DNA of 64,000 nt from Micromonospora sp. CP22 (GCF_009712475.1 NZ_VCJO01000002.1:186001-250000), one strand, 5' to 3'; positions 28,340 to 36,994 are shown, counted from the first letter of the stretch. A program made the numbers and translations. Notes: generated by a model from the letters alone, not told the origin.

Positions 28340-29424
28340 GACTGGAGATCCTGCCGGTGCCCGGCATCGGGCATGTGACCGAGGGCGACGACCTGGCGGT
28401 CCTGATCGGGAGCGCGGCGCCGTGGCTGCGCGACGGGGATGTGCTGGTGGTGACCAGCAAAATCATCTCCAAGGCCGAGGGACGGCTGGTGGACGTACCC
28501 GCCGACGGCCCGGACCGGCAGGCCGCCCGGGACAGGGTGCTGGCGGCGGAGACGGCACGCGTGGTGGCGTCGCGCGGCGCGACCCGGATCGTGCAGACCC
28601 ACCACGGCTTCGTGATGGCCTCGGCCGGGATCGACGCCTCCAACGTCGACAAGACCCGGCTGGTGCTGCTGCCGGAGGACCCGGACGCCTCGGCCCGCGC
28701 GCTCCGCGCCGGGCTACGCGAACGGTACGGCGTGAACGTGGCGATCATCGTCAGCGACACCATGGGTCGCCCCTGGCGCAACGGCCTGACCGACGTGGCC
28801 CTCGGCGTCGCCGGGATGGACGCCATCCGCGACCACCGGGGCGAGGTCGACCCGTACGGCAACGAGCTGGTGCTGACCCAGATGGCGGTGGTCGACGAGT
28901 TGGCCGGAGCCGGCGAACTGATCAAGGGGAAGTGCGACCAGATGCCGGTCGCGGTGATCCGCGGCTACCTGACGCCCCCGCTGACCGAGGACGGCGAGGG
29001 TGCCCGGGTCCTGGTCCGGGACGCCTCGATGGATCTGTTCTCGCTCGGTACCGCCGAGGCGAGGGCCGCCGGGATGGCGGCCGCCGCCACCCTGCCGGAC
29101 CGCCCGGGTGACACCGCACCCGACCCGGCCGTGGTCGACCAGGCGATCGCCTCGGTCGCCGACGCGATCGCGCCCGGCACGGTCTTCACCCAGGTCACCG
29201 ACGACGAGGCACGCCGGGCGCTGACCGCCATCGTGCCGGGATGGCCGACCGACGCCACCGCTCTGGTGCTCTGCTCCCCACCCACCCCCGTCGGCCCGGT
29301 CCAGTTGGTCCGGTTCGGCACGGACGTGCAGCGCCTGCGCACCGCCCTCGCGGCGGTGGATGTCCCCGCCCAACTCCTCCCACCGCCCAACGGCACCACC
29401 GCCGCCGCCACCCTCGCTCTCTGA
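28336..29424 (+). CDS. fbiB: F420-0:gamma-glutamyl ligase (CofE domain), short FbiB
   Basis: 362 residues. Adds glutamates to F420-0. CofE-domain marks: DVLVVTSKIISKAEGRLV, RIVQTHHGFVMASAGIDASN (about 78-97), VSDTMGRPWRNGLTDVALGVAGM and ELVLTQMAVVDELAGAGELIKGK. Mycobacterial FbiB is near 450 residues with a C-terminal FMN nitroreductase domain. Here only about 110 residues follow the ligase and they lack the long nitroreductase fold, so the reductase function seems to be missing or supplied elsewhere. GTG start overlaps fbiA. The C-terminal piece (VDQAIASVADAIAPGTVF...) could be a remnant or a separate small domain. Confidence 0.9.
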   Translation: MRLEILPVPGIGHVTEGDDLAVLIGSAAPWLRDGDVLVVTSKIISKAEGRLVDVPADGPDRQAARDRVLAAETARVVASRGATRIVQTHHGFVMASAGIDASNVDKTRLVLLPEDPDASARALRAGLRERYGVNVAIIVSDTMGRPWRNGLTDVALGVAGMDAIRDHRGEVDPYGNELVLTQMAVVDELAGAGELIKGKCDQMPVAVIRGYLTPPLTEDGEGARVLVRDASMDLFSLGTAEARAAGMAAAATLPDRPGDTAPDPAVVDQAIASVADAIAPGTVFTQVTDDEARRALTAIVPGWPTDATALVLCSPPTPVGPVQLVRFGTDVQRLRTALAAVDVPAQLLPPPNGTTAAATLAL

Positions 29425-29451
29425 ACGAAGCTCGGACGAAAGGAGCAGCCG

Positions 29452-30066
29452 TTGTCGACGCCCCAGGTGGTGGACGGATCCCCGCGCGGCGACGCGGACG
29501 GCTGGGCGGCGTTGCACGCCGACGCGGTGGCGGTGCTCACCCGCTGGACGCCGACCAGCCCGGACGCGGCCGAGGCCCGCGACCGCACCCTCGACCTACT
29601 CAACGCCGGGCCGATCGCGATGAGCCGGGAACACCGGGCCGGCCACGTCACCGCCAGCGCGTTGGTGTTCGACGCGACCGGCACCCAGGTGCTGCTCTGC
29701 CTGCACGGGAAGTTCCACCGATGGGTGCAGTTGGGCGGGCACTGCGAGTCCGGCGACCGGACGTTGGCCGCCGCCGCGTTGCGGGAGGCCACCGAGGAGT
29801 CCGGCATCAGCGGTCTGTCGATCGATCCGACGCCCATCGATGTGGACGTGCACCCGGTGGCCTGCCAGGGCGGATCTCTGCACCACGACGTGCGCTTCGC
29901 GGTGTTCGCCCCGGCCGGAGCGACGGAACGGGTCAGCGCCGAGTCCGAGGCACTCGGCTGGTTCCCCCCGCAGCAGCTCCCCCACCCGCTGGCCGGCGGC
30001 ACGGCCCGGCTGGTCACGCCGGGCCTGGCGGCCTTCAGACGAGCTCGTCCTCGCCCCGTCTCTTGA
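29452..30066 (+). CDS. Nudix hydrolase
   Basis: 204 residues. Nudix helix at 96-118: GHCESGDRTLAAAALREATEESG, matching G-x5-E-x7-RE-xx-EE-x-G except that the first Glu is Asp102. This residue is often a metal helper rather than strictly required. N-terminal about 60 residues are helical. TTG at 29452 is chosen: AAAGGAG is 6-8 nt upstream and an earlier start is not available before the fbiB stop region. Its last 32 nt overlap the 3' end of manC on the other strand. Substrate unknown; proximity to F420 and GDP-mannose genes suggests nucleotide clean-up at most. Confidence 0.87.
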   Translation: MSTPQVVDGSPRGDADGWAALHADAVAVLTRWTPTSPDAAEARDRTLDLLNAGPIAMSREHRAGHVTASALVFDATGTQVLLCLHGKFHRWVQLGGHCESGDRTLAAAALREATEESGISGLSIDPTPIDVDVHPVACQGGSLHHDVRFAVFAPAGATERVSAESEALGWFPPQQLPHPLAGGTARLVTPGLAAFRRARPRPVS

Positions 30067-31126
30067 GCTCGTCCACGATCGACTTCACGTCCTGGGCGCG
30101 GTCGCGCGGGCAGACCAGCAGCGCGTCCACGGTGTCGACCACGATCAGGTCGCGTACGCCCACGGCGGCGACCAGCCGACCGGCCTGTGGTGCCACCACC
30201 ATGCCGCTGCTGTCGTGCAGCAGGACCTCCGGCTTGGCCTCGCCCGCGAGCACCACGTTTCCGTCGGCATCCGCCGGCAGCACCTCACCGAGGGTGTGGA
30301 AGTCACCCACGTCGTTCCACCGGAAGTCACCGGGTACGGTCGCCACCCGGCCGGCCGCAGCCGCCCCCTCCATCACCGCGTAGTCCACCGAGATCTTCGT
30401 CAGCGTTGGCCAGACCGTACCGAGCACGTCGTCCTGCTCGTCGGAGCCCCACGCCGCCGCGATCGCGGTGACCCCGGCGTGCATGTCGGGCTGCTGCCGG
30501 GCCAACTCGGCGAGGAACGCCGACACCCGCCAGACGAACATGCCGGCGTTCCAGAGGTAGTGGCCGGACCGCACGTACGTCTCGGCCACCTCAGCGCTCG
30601 GCTTCTCCTTGAACTCGACGACCGGGCGCATCGGGCCGCCGTCGACCGGCTCGCCGGTCCGCAGGTATCCGTAGCCGGTCTCCGGCCGGGTCGGCGTGAT
30701 CCCCACCGTCATGAGCAGCCCCTGCTCCGCGCCCCAGACCGCCTCCCGGACCGTGCTCACCCACTGCTGCGGGTCGCCGATCAGATGGTCGGCCGCGAAC
30801 GAACCCATCACCGCGTCCGGGTCGCGTACGGCGATCACCGCAGCGGCCAGCGCGATGGCGGCGCAGGAGTCCCGGGGCGACGGCTCGACCAGGATGTTCT
30901 CCTCCGGCAGGCCGGTCAGTTGCCGGGCCACGGCCGCAGCGTGCGCGACCCCGGTGACCACCATGGTGCGTTCCGGGGTGGTCAGCGGCCCCAGCCGCTC
31001 GACCGTCGCCTGGAGCAGCGACGCGGAGGTACCGGTGAACGGGTGGAGGAACTTGGGATGGCCGGCGCGGGACAGCGGCCACAGCCTTGTGCCGCTGCCA
31101 CCGGCCGGAATGACGACATAGATCAC
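30035..31126 (-). CDS. manC: Mannose-1-phosphate guanylyltransferase
   Basis: 363 residues. Makes GDP-mannose from mannose-1-phosphate and GTP. Nucleotidyltransferase N-terminus VIPAGGSGTRLWPLSR, EPSPRDSCAAIALAA, TGYGYLRTG, VEFKEKPS and WNAGMFVWR are all intact. The C-terminal phosphomannose-isomerase (cupin) half seen in bifunctional ManC is absent, so ManA elsewhere in the window supplies that step. GTG 31126 has no obvious ribosome site. Convergent with the Nudix gene, overlapping it by 32 nt. The GT4 gene lies upstream on the same strand, 49 nt away. Confidence 0.94.
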   Translation of the reverse strand: MIYVVIPAGGSGTRLWPLSRAGHPKFLHPFTGTSASLLQATVERLGPLTTPERTMVVTGVAHAAAVARQLTGLPEENILVEPSPRDSCAAIALAAAVIAVRDPDAVMGSFAADHLIGDPQQWVSTVREAVWGAEQGLLMTVGITPTRPETGYGYLRTGEPVDGGPMRPVVEFKEKPSAEVAETYVRSGHYLWNAGMFVWRVSAFLAELARQQPDMHAGVTAIAAAWGSDEQDDVLGTVWPTLTKISVDYAVMEGAAAAGRVATVPGDFRWNDVGDFHTLGEVLPADADGNVVLAGEAKPEVLLHDSSGMVVAPQAGRLVAAVGVRDLIVVDTVDALLVCPRDRAQDVKSIVDELKRRGEDELV

Positions 31127-31175
31127 CAGGCCATCATGCCCGAACCACCCGGACCGGGCGCCTCGGTTGCCCGCC

Positions 31176-32321
31176 TCACGCCCGTGCCCTGGTCCACGCC
31201 GCGATGTGCACCTCGGCGCTGGATCCCCAGGTGAACTCCTTCGCCCGGTCGAATCCGGCCTTGGCCAGCGACAACCGACGCGGCTCGTCGTCGAGCAACG
31301 CGGCCAGGTCGGTGGCGATCTGGTCGGGGTCCTCGCTGGTGTACGCCACCGCGTCGCCCCCGACCTCGGGCAGCGACAACCGGGGGGTGGTGAGCACCGG
31401 GGCGGCACACGCCATCGCCTCCAGGATGGGCAGGCCGAACCCCTCGCCGTAGGAGGGGTACGCGGCCACCAGGGCCCCGCCGAGGAAGCCGGGCAGATCG
31501 CCGTAGCGGAGGTAACCGGGACGCAGCAGGCGCAGGTGCGAGGGGACCTCGGCCACCGCGCGGTCGATGTCGTCGTCGTGCCCCTGCCCGCCGGCCACCA
31601 CCAGCGCGGGCGGATCCTGTCGGTCGGTGACCGCTCGGGCCCAGCCCCGGATCAGGTTCGGCACGTTCTTGCGGGGCTCCTTGGCCCCGAGGAACGCGAC
31701 GTAGCTGCCGCCGCCGAGCCCGAGGCGGGCCCGGACCCGGGCCTTCTCCTCGTCGCTGGGCGCGTGGAAGGCGTCGTGGTCCACGCCGTGGTAGGCCACG
31801 TCAATCTTGGTCGGGTCGGCGTCCAGCAGCCGGATCAGCTCGTCCCGGGTGGCCTTGCTGGGCACGATCACCCGGTCCGCGCGCCGCAGCGAGGTCTTGA
31901 TGGCACTGCGGAAGAAGGTACGGCGGGACTTGTCGTAGTGCTCCGGCTCGGTGAAGAACGTCGCATCGTGCACCGTCACGGTCACCGGGCAGCCGGCCCG
32001 CAGCGGGCAGGTGTAGAAGGGCGAGTGCAGCACCTCGGCGCCGACCTGCTGGGCGAGCAGGGGCAGGCCGGTCTGCTCCCAGGCGAGCCGGGCGGGCCGG
32101 TGCGCGACCGCGGACGGCGCCGGGATGATCTCCGCGTCGGGCAGCATCCGGCGGTAACGCTCAAGATCGGTGCGGAGGCTGACGACCACCAGGTCCACGG
32201 CCGATCCGCACACCTTGCCGAGGGCACCGAGCAGGCCATCGACGTATCTACCGACGCCGCCGCGATCGGCGGGAACACTCGTGGCGTCGATGAGCACGCG
32301 GGGCGGACGGCCGGCGGTCAC
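31176..32321 (-). CDS. GT4 family glycosyltransferase
   Basis: 381 residues, two Rossmann-like halves of the GT-B fold. N-terminal glycine loop VPADRGGVGRYVDGLL, then HDATFFTEPEHY, DRVIVPSKATRDEL, FLGAKEPRKNVPNLI and the GT4 donor motif SYGEGFGLPILEAMACAAPVL, including the E-x7-E pair. GTG start with AAGGAG 7 nt upstream. Transcribed just before manC, so a GDP-mannose donor is plausible, with a glycan or lipid acceptor. Family is secure; the sugar is inference. Confidence 0.9.
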   Translation of the reverse strand: MTAGRPPRVLIDATSVPADRGGVGRYVDGLLGALGKVCGSAVDLVVVSLRTDLERYRRMLPDAEIIPAPSAVAHRPARLAWEQTGLPLLAQQVGAEVLHSPFYTCPLRAGCPVTVTVHDATFFTEPEHYDKSRRTFFRSAIKTSLRRADRVIVPSKATRDELIRLLDADPTKIDVAYHGVDHDAFHAPSDEEKARVRARLGLGGGSYVAFLGAKEPRKNVPNLIRGWARAVTDRQDPPALVVAGGQGHDDDIDRAVAEVPSHLRLLRPGYLRYGDLPGFLGGALVAAYPSYGEGFGLPILEAMACAAPVLTTPRLSLPEVGGDAVAYTSEDPDQIATDLAALLDDEPRRLSLAKAGFDRAKEFTWGSSAEVHIAAWTRARA

Positions 32322-32457
32322 GGGGCTACTCCTTGTGGTGGCGGGACTGTGGGGAACAACACTCCGGCAAGCCTACGCCGGAGCCGGGCACGGACGCTGA
32401 CTGCGACCCGACGGTACGCAGACTTGTCGCTGCCATCGAGTACGGCCGGCGAGCGCG

Positions 32458-32463
32458 TATCGT
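32458..32463 (+). promoter_or_regulatory. -10 box for the TIGR03089-type gene (leaderless pattern)
   Basis: TATCGT fits TAnnnT and ends 8 nt before the ATG at 32472; no ribosome site between. Confidence 0.4.
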
Positions 32464-32471
32464 TCGCGCCG

Positions 32472-33203
32472 ATGGCCGACAACATTGCCCGGGTCTTCGC
32501 CGACGCGATAGCGACCGACCCGAACCGCCCGCTGCTGACCTGGTACGACGACGCGACCGGCGAACGCACCGAGCTGTCCGGTGCCACGCTGGCGAACTGG
32601 GTGGCCAAGACGGCGAACCTGCTCGTCGACGAACTTGTCCTCGGCCCGGGGAGCACCGCAGCGGTGTTGCTGCCGCCGCACTGGCAGACCGCCGCCGTGT
32701 TGCTCGGCTGCTGGTCGGCCGGGCTGACGGTGCGGCCTGCCGGGTTGGCGGTGCCTTCCGCCGGGTTGGCGGCTGCTGACCGACCGGGCGAGGTGGACGT
32801 ACTCTTCACCACCGCCGACGGCGTCGCCGAGGCCGCCGCCTGGTCGGCCGACGACCGGTACGCGCTGGCGCTGCACCCGTTCGCGCTACCGCTGCGGGAA
32901 GTGCCGGAAGGCTTCGCCGACTACGTCACCGAGGTCCGCGCCCACGGCGACCACTTCACGGCGTACCCCCCGGGCGGCCCCGACCACACGGCGCTGCGCG
33001 CCCTGGCCACCGCCCGCGCCGCCGAGCTCGGCATCGTTGCGGGAGACCGGCTCCTCGTGGACGTCGACCGGCACCCGGATCCGCTCGACTGGCTGCTGGC
33101 CCCGCTGAGCGCAGGGGCGACCCTGGTGCTCTGCGCCCACCCCGATCCAGCCCGCCTGGCCGAGCGCAGCACCATGGAGCGGGTCACCCGCACCCTGAGC
33201 TGA
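32472..33203 (+). CDS. TIGR03089 family protein (truncated acyl-adenylate enzyme-like)
   Basis: 243 residues. The first 100 residues look like the start of an AMP-binding enzyme (LLTWYDDATGERTELSGATLANWVAKTANLL, then VLLPPHWQTAAVLLGCWSAG), but the chain ends before the P-loop, so it is not a full acyl-CoA synthetase. This length and order match the actinobacterial TIGR03089 family, which sits near manC/glycosyltransferase genes (compare Rv3268). Function unknown. A 10-residue Gly/Leu/Ala duplication (RPAGLAVPSAGLAAADRPG) is seen at 89-106. Divergent from the GT4 gene. Confidence 0.8.
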   Translation: MADNIARVFADAIATDPNRPLLTWYDDATGERTELSGATLANWVAKTANLLVDELVLGPGSTAAVLLPPHWQTAAVLLGCWSAGLTVRPAGLAVPSAGLAAADRPGEVDVLFTTADGVAEAAAWSADDRYALALHPFALPLREVPEGFADYVTEVRAHGDHFTAYPPGGPDHTALRALATARAAELGIVAGDRLLVDVDRHPDPLDWLLAPLSAGATLVLCAHPDPARLAERSTMERVTRTLS

Positions 33204-33626
33204 TCGCTCCGTGCCCTGAGCTGATCGCTTGCGTCCTCACGGCCAGGCTGGCTCGGGGCGACCCGGGTCGGTGGACACACCCCGAGCCCCACATCACCCT
33301 CAGTAACGGTTGCTCACCGTCACCACGCCGTCGGGACCCGACCAACCCATCTCGACGCTTTGCTCTGCTTCAACCGACGCACAACCGGCTGAGCTGGTCC
33401 GACGCGGCGACAGTGCGGGCCCGTTGAGTGCCGGATGGCTACCGAGGGTGACTGTTGCGTGGGTTGAAGCAGAGCAAAGGGCGCGGTGAGGTGGAGGTCA
33501 CCTGGGCGGGTTACGGCGGGACAGTGGACAGAACGTGACGACAGCGAGCCAGCGGACGGCAACCACACGGCGGGCGGCAGACCGCAGGTGGCGGACGGCA
33601 CGCCTGACCGGGGACGTGGCGCGAGT
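33204..33626. other. 423-nt intergenic region
   Basis: No gene supported. It holds a long-armed inverted repeat (33358-33479) and a short repeated phrase CCTGAGCTGATCGCT near 33196-33229 that spans the end of the upstream gene. No terminator for the upstream gene other than these repeats is obvious. Confidence 0.6.
33358..33479. repeat. Inverted repeat with 18-bp perfect arms, possible mini mobile element
   Basis: Left arm CTTTGCTCTGCTTCAACC (33358-33375) and its exact complement at 33462-33479; five of the next six pairs also match. The 86-nt interior has no reading frame. Total 122 bp. Such arms could mark a non-autonomous mobile element or a long transcript hairpin. No clear target-site duplication flanks it. 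Confidence 0.65.
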
Positions 33627-35615
33627 TCAGGTGGTGGGGTGGGCCGGAGCTGGGGCGCGGTGCTGGGCCAGGGTGGCGAAAGCGGCCAGCGATTCGGGGT
33701 TGGCCAGAGCGCCCTTGGCGGCGGCCTGGTCGACCGGCGTCCCGGTGAGGATCTTCTTTACCGGGACCTCGAGCTTCTTCGCCGACAGGGTGCGTGGCAC
33801 CGCCCGGACCTGGTGGATCTCGTCGGGGACGTGCCGGGGGGACAACGCGGTACGCAGCTCGCGGCAGATTCTCTTCCGCAGCTCGTCGTCGAGGGAGAGC
33901 CCCTCCGCGAGCACCACGAACAGCAGCAGCTCACCGGCGCCGCCCTCGTCGTCCTCCAGGTGCACCACCACCGAGTCGACGATCTCGTCGAGCCCTTCCA
34001 CGACCGAGTAGAACTCGGCGGTGCCGAGGCGTACCCCGCCCCGGTTCAGGGTGGCGTCGGAGCGGCCGGTGATGACGCACCCGCCCCGCGAGTTGATGGT
34101 GATCCAGTCCCCGTGCCGCCACACCCCGGGGTAGACGTCGAAGTACGCCTCCCGGTAGCGGACCCCGTCCGGGTCGTTCCAGAAGCCGACCGGCATGCTC
34201 GGCATCGGCTCGGTGATCACCAGTTCGCCCAGCTCGCCGACCACCGGGGTGCCGTCCGGCGAGCGGGCCTCCACCTTGGCGCCCAGCGCGCGGCAGGTGA
34301 TCTCACCGGCGTGTACCGGCAACAGCGGGACACCACCGACGAACCCGGTGCAGACGTCGGTGCCGCCGGACAGCGACTGGAGCTGAAGGTGACGGCCGAC
34401 CGTGTCGTACACCCAGGTGAAACCCTCGGCGGGCAGCGGCGCACCGGTGGAGCCGAGCCCGCGCAGCGCCGAGAGGTCGGCGATCTCACGCGGCACCAGA
34501 CCGGCCTTACGGCAGGCCAGCAGGAACGGTGCGGAGGTGCCGAAGTACGTGGTGCCGGTCTGCTCGGCCAGCCGCCACATCGCGCCCAGGTCGGGATGCC
34601 CGGGGTTGCCGTCGAACAACACGATCGCCGCACCCACGGCCGGCCCGGAGACCAGGAAGTTCCACATCATCCAGCCGGTGGTGGTGAACCAGAAGAAGCG
34701 GTCGGTCGGGCCCAGATCGTGGTGCAGGGCGAGCATCTTCAGGTGCTCCAGCAGGATGCCCCCGTGCCCGTGCACGATGGGTTTGGGCAGCCCGGTGGTG
34801 CCGGAGGAGTACAGCACGTACAGCGGATGGTCGAACGGCACCGGGGTGAAGCCCAGCGGTTCGTCGGTCTCCGCCGCCAGGTCATCCCAGCTCAGAGCCC
34901 CGTCCGGCGCCGAACCCCCAGGGTCGAGGTAGGGGATCGCCACGGTGTGCCGCAACGTCGGCAACGCGGCCCGGATCGCGTCCACCTCGGCACGCCGGTC
35001 CACCGGCTTGTCGCCGTAGCGGTAGCCGTCGACGGCGACCAGCACCGTCGGCTCGATCTGCTGCCACCGGTCGGTGACGCTGCGGGTGCCGAACTCGGGC
35101 GCGCAGGAGGAGAAGACGGCGCCGAGGCTGGCGGTGGCCAGCATCAGCACGTACGTCTCGGGGATGTTCGGCGCGTACGCCGCCACCCGGTCACCGGTGG
35201 TGACCCCGAGCCGACGCAGTCCGGCGGCGACCCGGCGGACCTGTTCGCGCAGTTGCCCGGCGGTGAGGGTGACCGGCCCCCGGGTCTGGCTGTGCGCCAC
35301 GACCACCGGGTCGTCGTCGGCCCGGCCCGGCATCCGCAGCACGTTCTCGGCGTAGTTCAGGGTGGCCCCGGGAAACCACCGGGTGCCCGGCATGCCCCGG
35401 TCGACCAGGGTGGCGGTGGGCGGGGTGTGCGCGACGACATCGAAGTGGTCCCAGATCGACCGCCAGAAGGCGTCCAGGTCGGTGACCGACCAGCGCCACA
35501 GGGCGTCATAGTCGTCGAACGTCAGGCCCCGGTGCTCGGCGAGCCATCGCAGGTAAGCCCCGATCCGTGACCGCTGGAGCACATCCGCCGGTGGCGTCCA
35601 CAGCACGTCCGTCAC
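33627..35615 (-). CDS. aacS: Acetoacetate--CoA ligase
   Basis: 662 residues. ATP-dependent activation of acetoacetate to acetoacetyl-CoA in the cytosol, feeding ketone-body use and polymer or polyketide precursors. ANL-superfamily motifs: YSSGTTGLPKPIVHGHGG (P-loop), TTGWMMWNFLVSG, LSGGTDVCTGFVGG and the late catalytic lysine region RTLSAKKLEVPVKK. The N-terminal extension WTPPADVLQRSRIGAYLRWL is typical of acetoacetyl-CoA synthetases and separates it from acetate enzymes. GTG 35615 has GGAGGAG upstream; the in-frame extension before it has no site. Confidence 0.93.
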   Translation of the reverse strand: MTDVLWTPPADVLQRSRIGAYLRWLAEHRGLTFDDYDALWRWSVTDLDAFWRSIWDHFDVVAHTPPTATLVDRGMPGTRWFPGATLNYAENVLRMPGRADDDPVVVAHSQTRGPVTLTAGQLREQVRRVAAGLRRLGVTTGDRVAAYAPNIPETYVLMLATASLGAVFSSCAPEFGTRSVTDRWQQIEPTVLVAVDGYRYGDKPVDRRAEVDAIRAALPTLRHTVAIPYLDPGGSAPDGALSWDDLAAETDEPLGFTPVPFDHPLYVLYSSGTTGLPKPIVHGHGGILLEHLKMLALHHDLGPTDRFFWFTTTGWMMWNFLVSGPAVGAAIVLFDGNPGHPDLGAMWRLAEQTGTTYFGTSAPFLLACRKAGLVPREIADLSALRGLGSTGAPLPAEGFTWVYDTVGRHLQLQSLSGGTDVCTGFVGGVPLLPVHAGEITCRALGAKVEARSPDGTPVVGELGELVITEPMPSMPVGFWNDPDGVRYREAYFDVYPGVWRHGDWITINSRGGCVITGRSDATLNRGGVRLGTAEFYSVVEGLDEIVDSVVVHLEDDEGGAGELLLFVVLAEGLSLDDELRKRICRELRTALSPRHVPDEIHQVRAVPRTLSAKKLEVPVKKILTGTPVDQAAAKGALANPESLAAFATLAQHRAPAPAHPTT

Positions 35616-35782
35616 TGGTCCACTCCTCCCCTGGCCCGGCACGACATTGTGCGGTGGGCCGTGGCGCCATCTTGCCCTACCTCGCAGCGCCATTGTCCGC
35701 ACCCGGGCCCGCCGGGCGCATGTGGCAGACCCACATCCCCGGTAGCCGACCGGTGTGGGCCGGGCCGCAGCTCGGCGGCGTC

Positions 35783-36304
35783 TCAGGGTTCGCGGCGGGC
35801 CGCCTGGATAGCGCGACGGCGGGCCAGTCGGTGGGCACGGCGGATCTCCGCCTCGCGCCAGCGCCGCTCGTCCTCCGGCGTCTCCGGCAACACCGGACGC
35901 ACCGGCCGGGGCGCGCCGCCCACCTCGACCCCGACGAAGACGAGGTACGCGGTGGCCACCCGCACCGGCAACGCGTCGGCCGAGTCCCAGCGTTCGGCCA
36001 TCACCCGCACACCGACCTCCATCGAGGTCTGCCCAGTCCAGTTCACCTGGGCGTACGCGTGCACCAAATCACCCACCCGGACCGCCTCGGAGAAGACGAT
36101 CTCGTCGATGGCGGCGGTCACCGCCGTGCCGCCGCTGTGCCGCGCCGCCGCCGCTCCGGCCACGTCGTCGACGAACTTCATCAGCACCCCGCCGTGCACC
36201 GTTCCGTACAGGTTCACGTCGACTGCGGTCATGATCCGACTCAGAGTCACCCGGGAGTACGAGGTCGGTTTTCCCGGCGGAGCGGTGGTGGGGTGCTCGG
36301 TCAT
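35783..36304 (-). CDS. Acyl-CoA thioesterase, hot-dog fold
   Basis: 173 residues. Hydrolyses acyl-CoA to free acid and CoA. Hot-dog core: VDVNLYGTVHGGVLMKFVDDVAGAAA, with catalytic Asn/Asp-type residues in the LYGTVHGG and FVDDVAG stretch, as in the YciA/BACH-like group. Basic tail RRAHRLARRRAIQAARREP. ATG 36304 has no ribosome site, but TACCGT lies 7 nt upstream, so a leaderless mRNA is likely. Divergent from the next gene by only 23 nt. Confidence 0.88.
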   Translation of the reverse strand: MTEHPTTAPPGKPTSYSRVTLSRIMTAVDVNLYGTVHGGVLMKFVDDVAGAAAARHSGGTAVTAAIDEIVFSEAVRVGDLVHAYAQVNWTGQTSMEVGVRVMAERWDSADALPVRVATAYLVFVGVEVGGAPRPVRPVLPETPEDERRWREAEIRRAHRLARRRAIQAARREP

Positions 36305-36311
36305 GTCGGAA

Positions 36312-36321
36312 ACGGTACGGT
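36312..36321. promoter_or_regulatory. Overlapping divergent -10 boxes
   Basis: In a 23-bp gap, ACGGTACGGT carries two -10-like boxes. Plus-strand TACGGT (36316-36321) is 6 nt before the ATG at 36328. Minus-strand TACCGT (36317-36312) is 7 nt before the thioesterase ATG. They share the TA at 36316-36317. RNA polymerase could not occupy both at once. Confidence 0.5.
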
Positions 36322-36327
36322 GCGCGG

Positions 36328-36984
36328 ATGCGACATCTGTGGAGCTTCCTCGCAGGGCTGGTGGTGGTGCCGGTCACCTGGGTGCTCGTCACCCTCGGTC
36401 AGGACGGGTCGGCGGGCACCGTCAACCGGTGGGTGGAGATCGGCACTTCCAACACCGCCAACCTCATCGAACCCGCCGTATACCTCGCTGTCGGTGGCAT
36501 CGTGTTGGGCCTGCTCGGCACGCTGCGCATCTCGCCGCTCGGCCCGCTGGTGGCCGGGCTGCTGCTGATCACCCCGTATGTCGGACTGTTCATCACGCCC
36601 TTCCGGGTGCGCGAGCGCATCCCCTCGGGCTGGGAGTTCCTCGGCGACCCGCTGCCGCTGAGGTTGCCGGTGGAGAACGGGACGCTCTTCCTGATCGGTA
36701 TGATGCTGCTGATCGCGACGTTCAGCGGGCAGCGCTGGCGGCGCTGGCCGGTCACGGTGCCGCAGCCGGTGCCGGCGACGCCCGACACCCCGGCACCGGA
36801 TCCGACCCTGACCGACTGGCCGCCGGTCCCATCGTCGGCGGAACGGGACACCGCGCCGCTGAGCCTGGGCTACCCGGACCCGGATCCGACTCCCACCGAG
36901 CCGCTGCCCCGGCGCACCGGAGGGGGGTCGCCCTGGTCAGCGCCGCCGGGCAACCTGCCTCGACGCGACGACGCCACCAACTGA
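36328..36984 (+). CDS. Membrane protein with Pro-rich cytoplasmic tail
   Basis: 218 residues. Four hydrophobic segments between residues 3 and 132 (LWSFLAGLVVVPVTWVLV; PAVYLAVGGIVLGLLGTL; PLVAGLLLITPYVGLFI; LFLIGMMLLIATF), then an 80-residue Pro/Asp/Arg-rich tail. The spacing of segments and loop EIGTSNTANLIEP are not from a family I can name. ATG start appears leaderless. It shares the overlapping promoter with the thioesterase and ends just before a strong terminator. Confidence 0.75.
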   Translation: MRHLWSFLAGLVVVPVTWVLVTLGQDGSAGTVNRWVEIGTSNTANLIEPAVYLAVGGIVLGLLGTLRISPLGPLVAGLLLITPYVGLFITPFRVRERIPSGWEFLGDPLPLRLPVENGTLFLIGMMLLIATFSGQRWRRWPVTVPQPVPATPDTPAPDPTLTDWPPVPSSAERDTAPLSLGYPDPDPTPTEPLPRRTGGGSPWSAPPGNLPRRDDATN

Positions 36985-36994
36985 GCCGGCAGCT

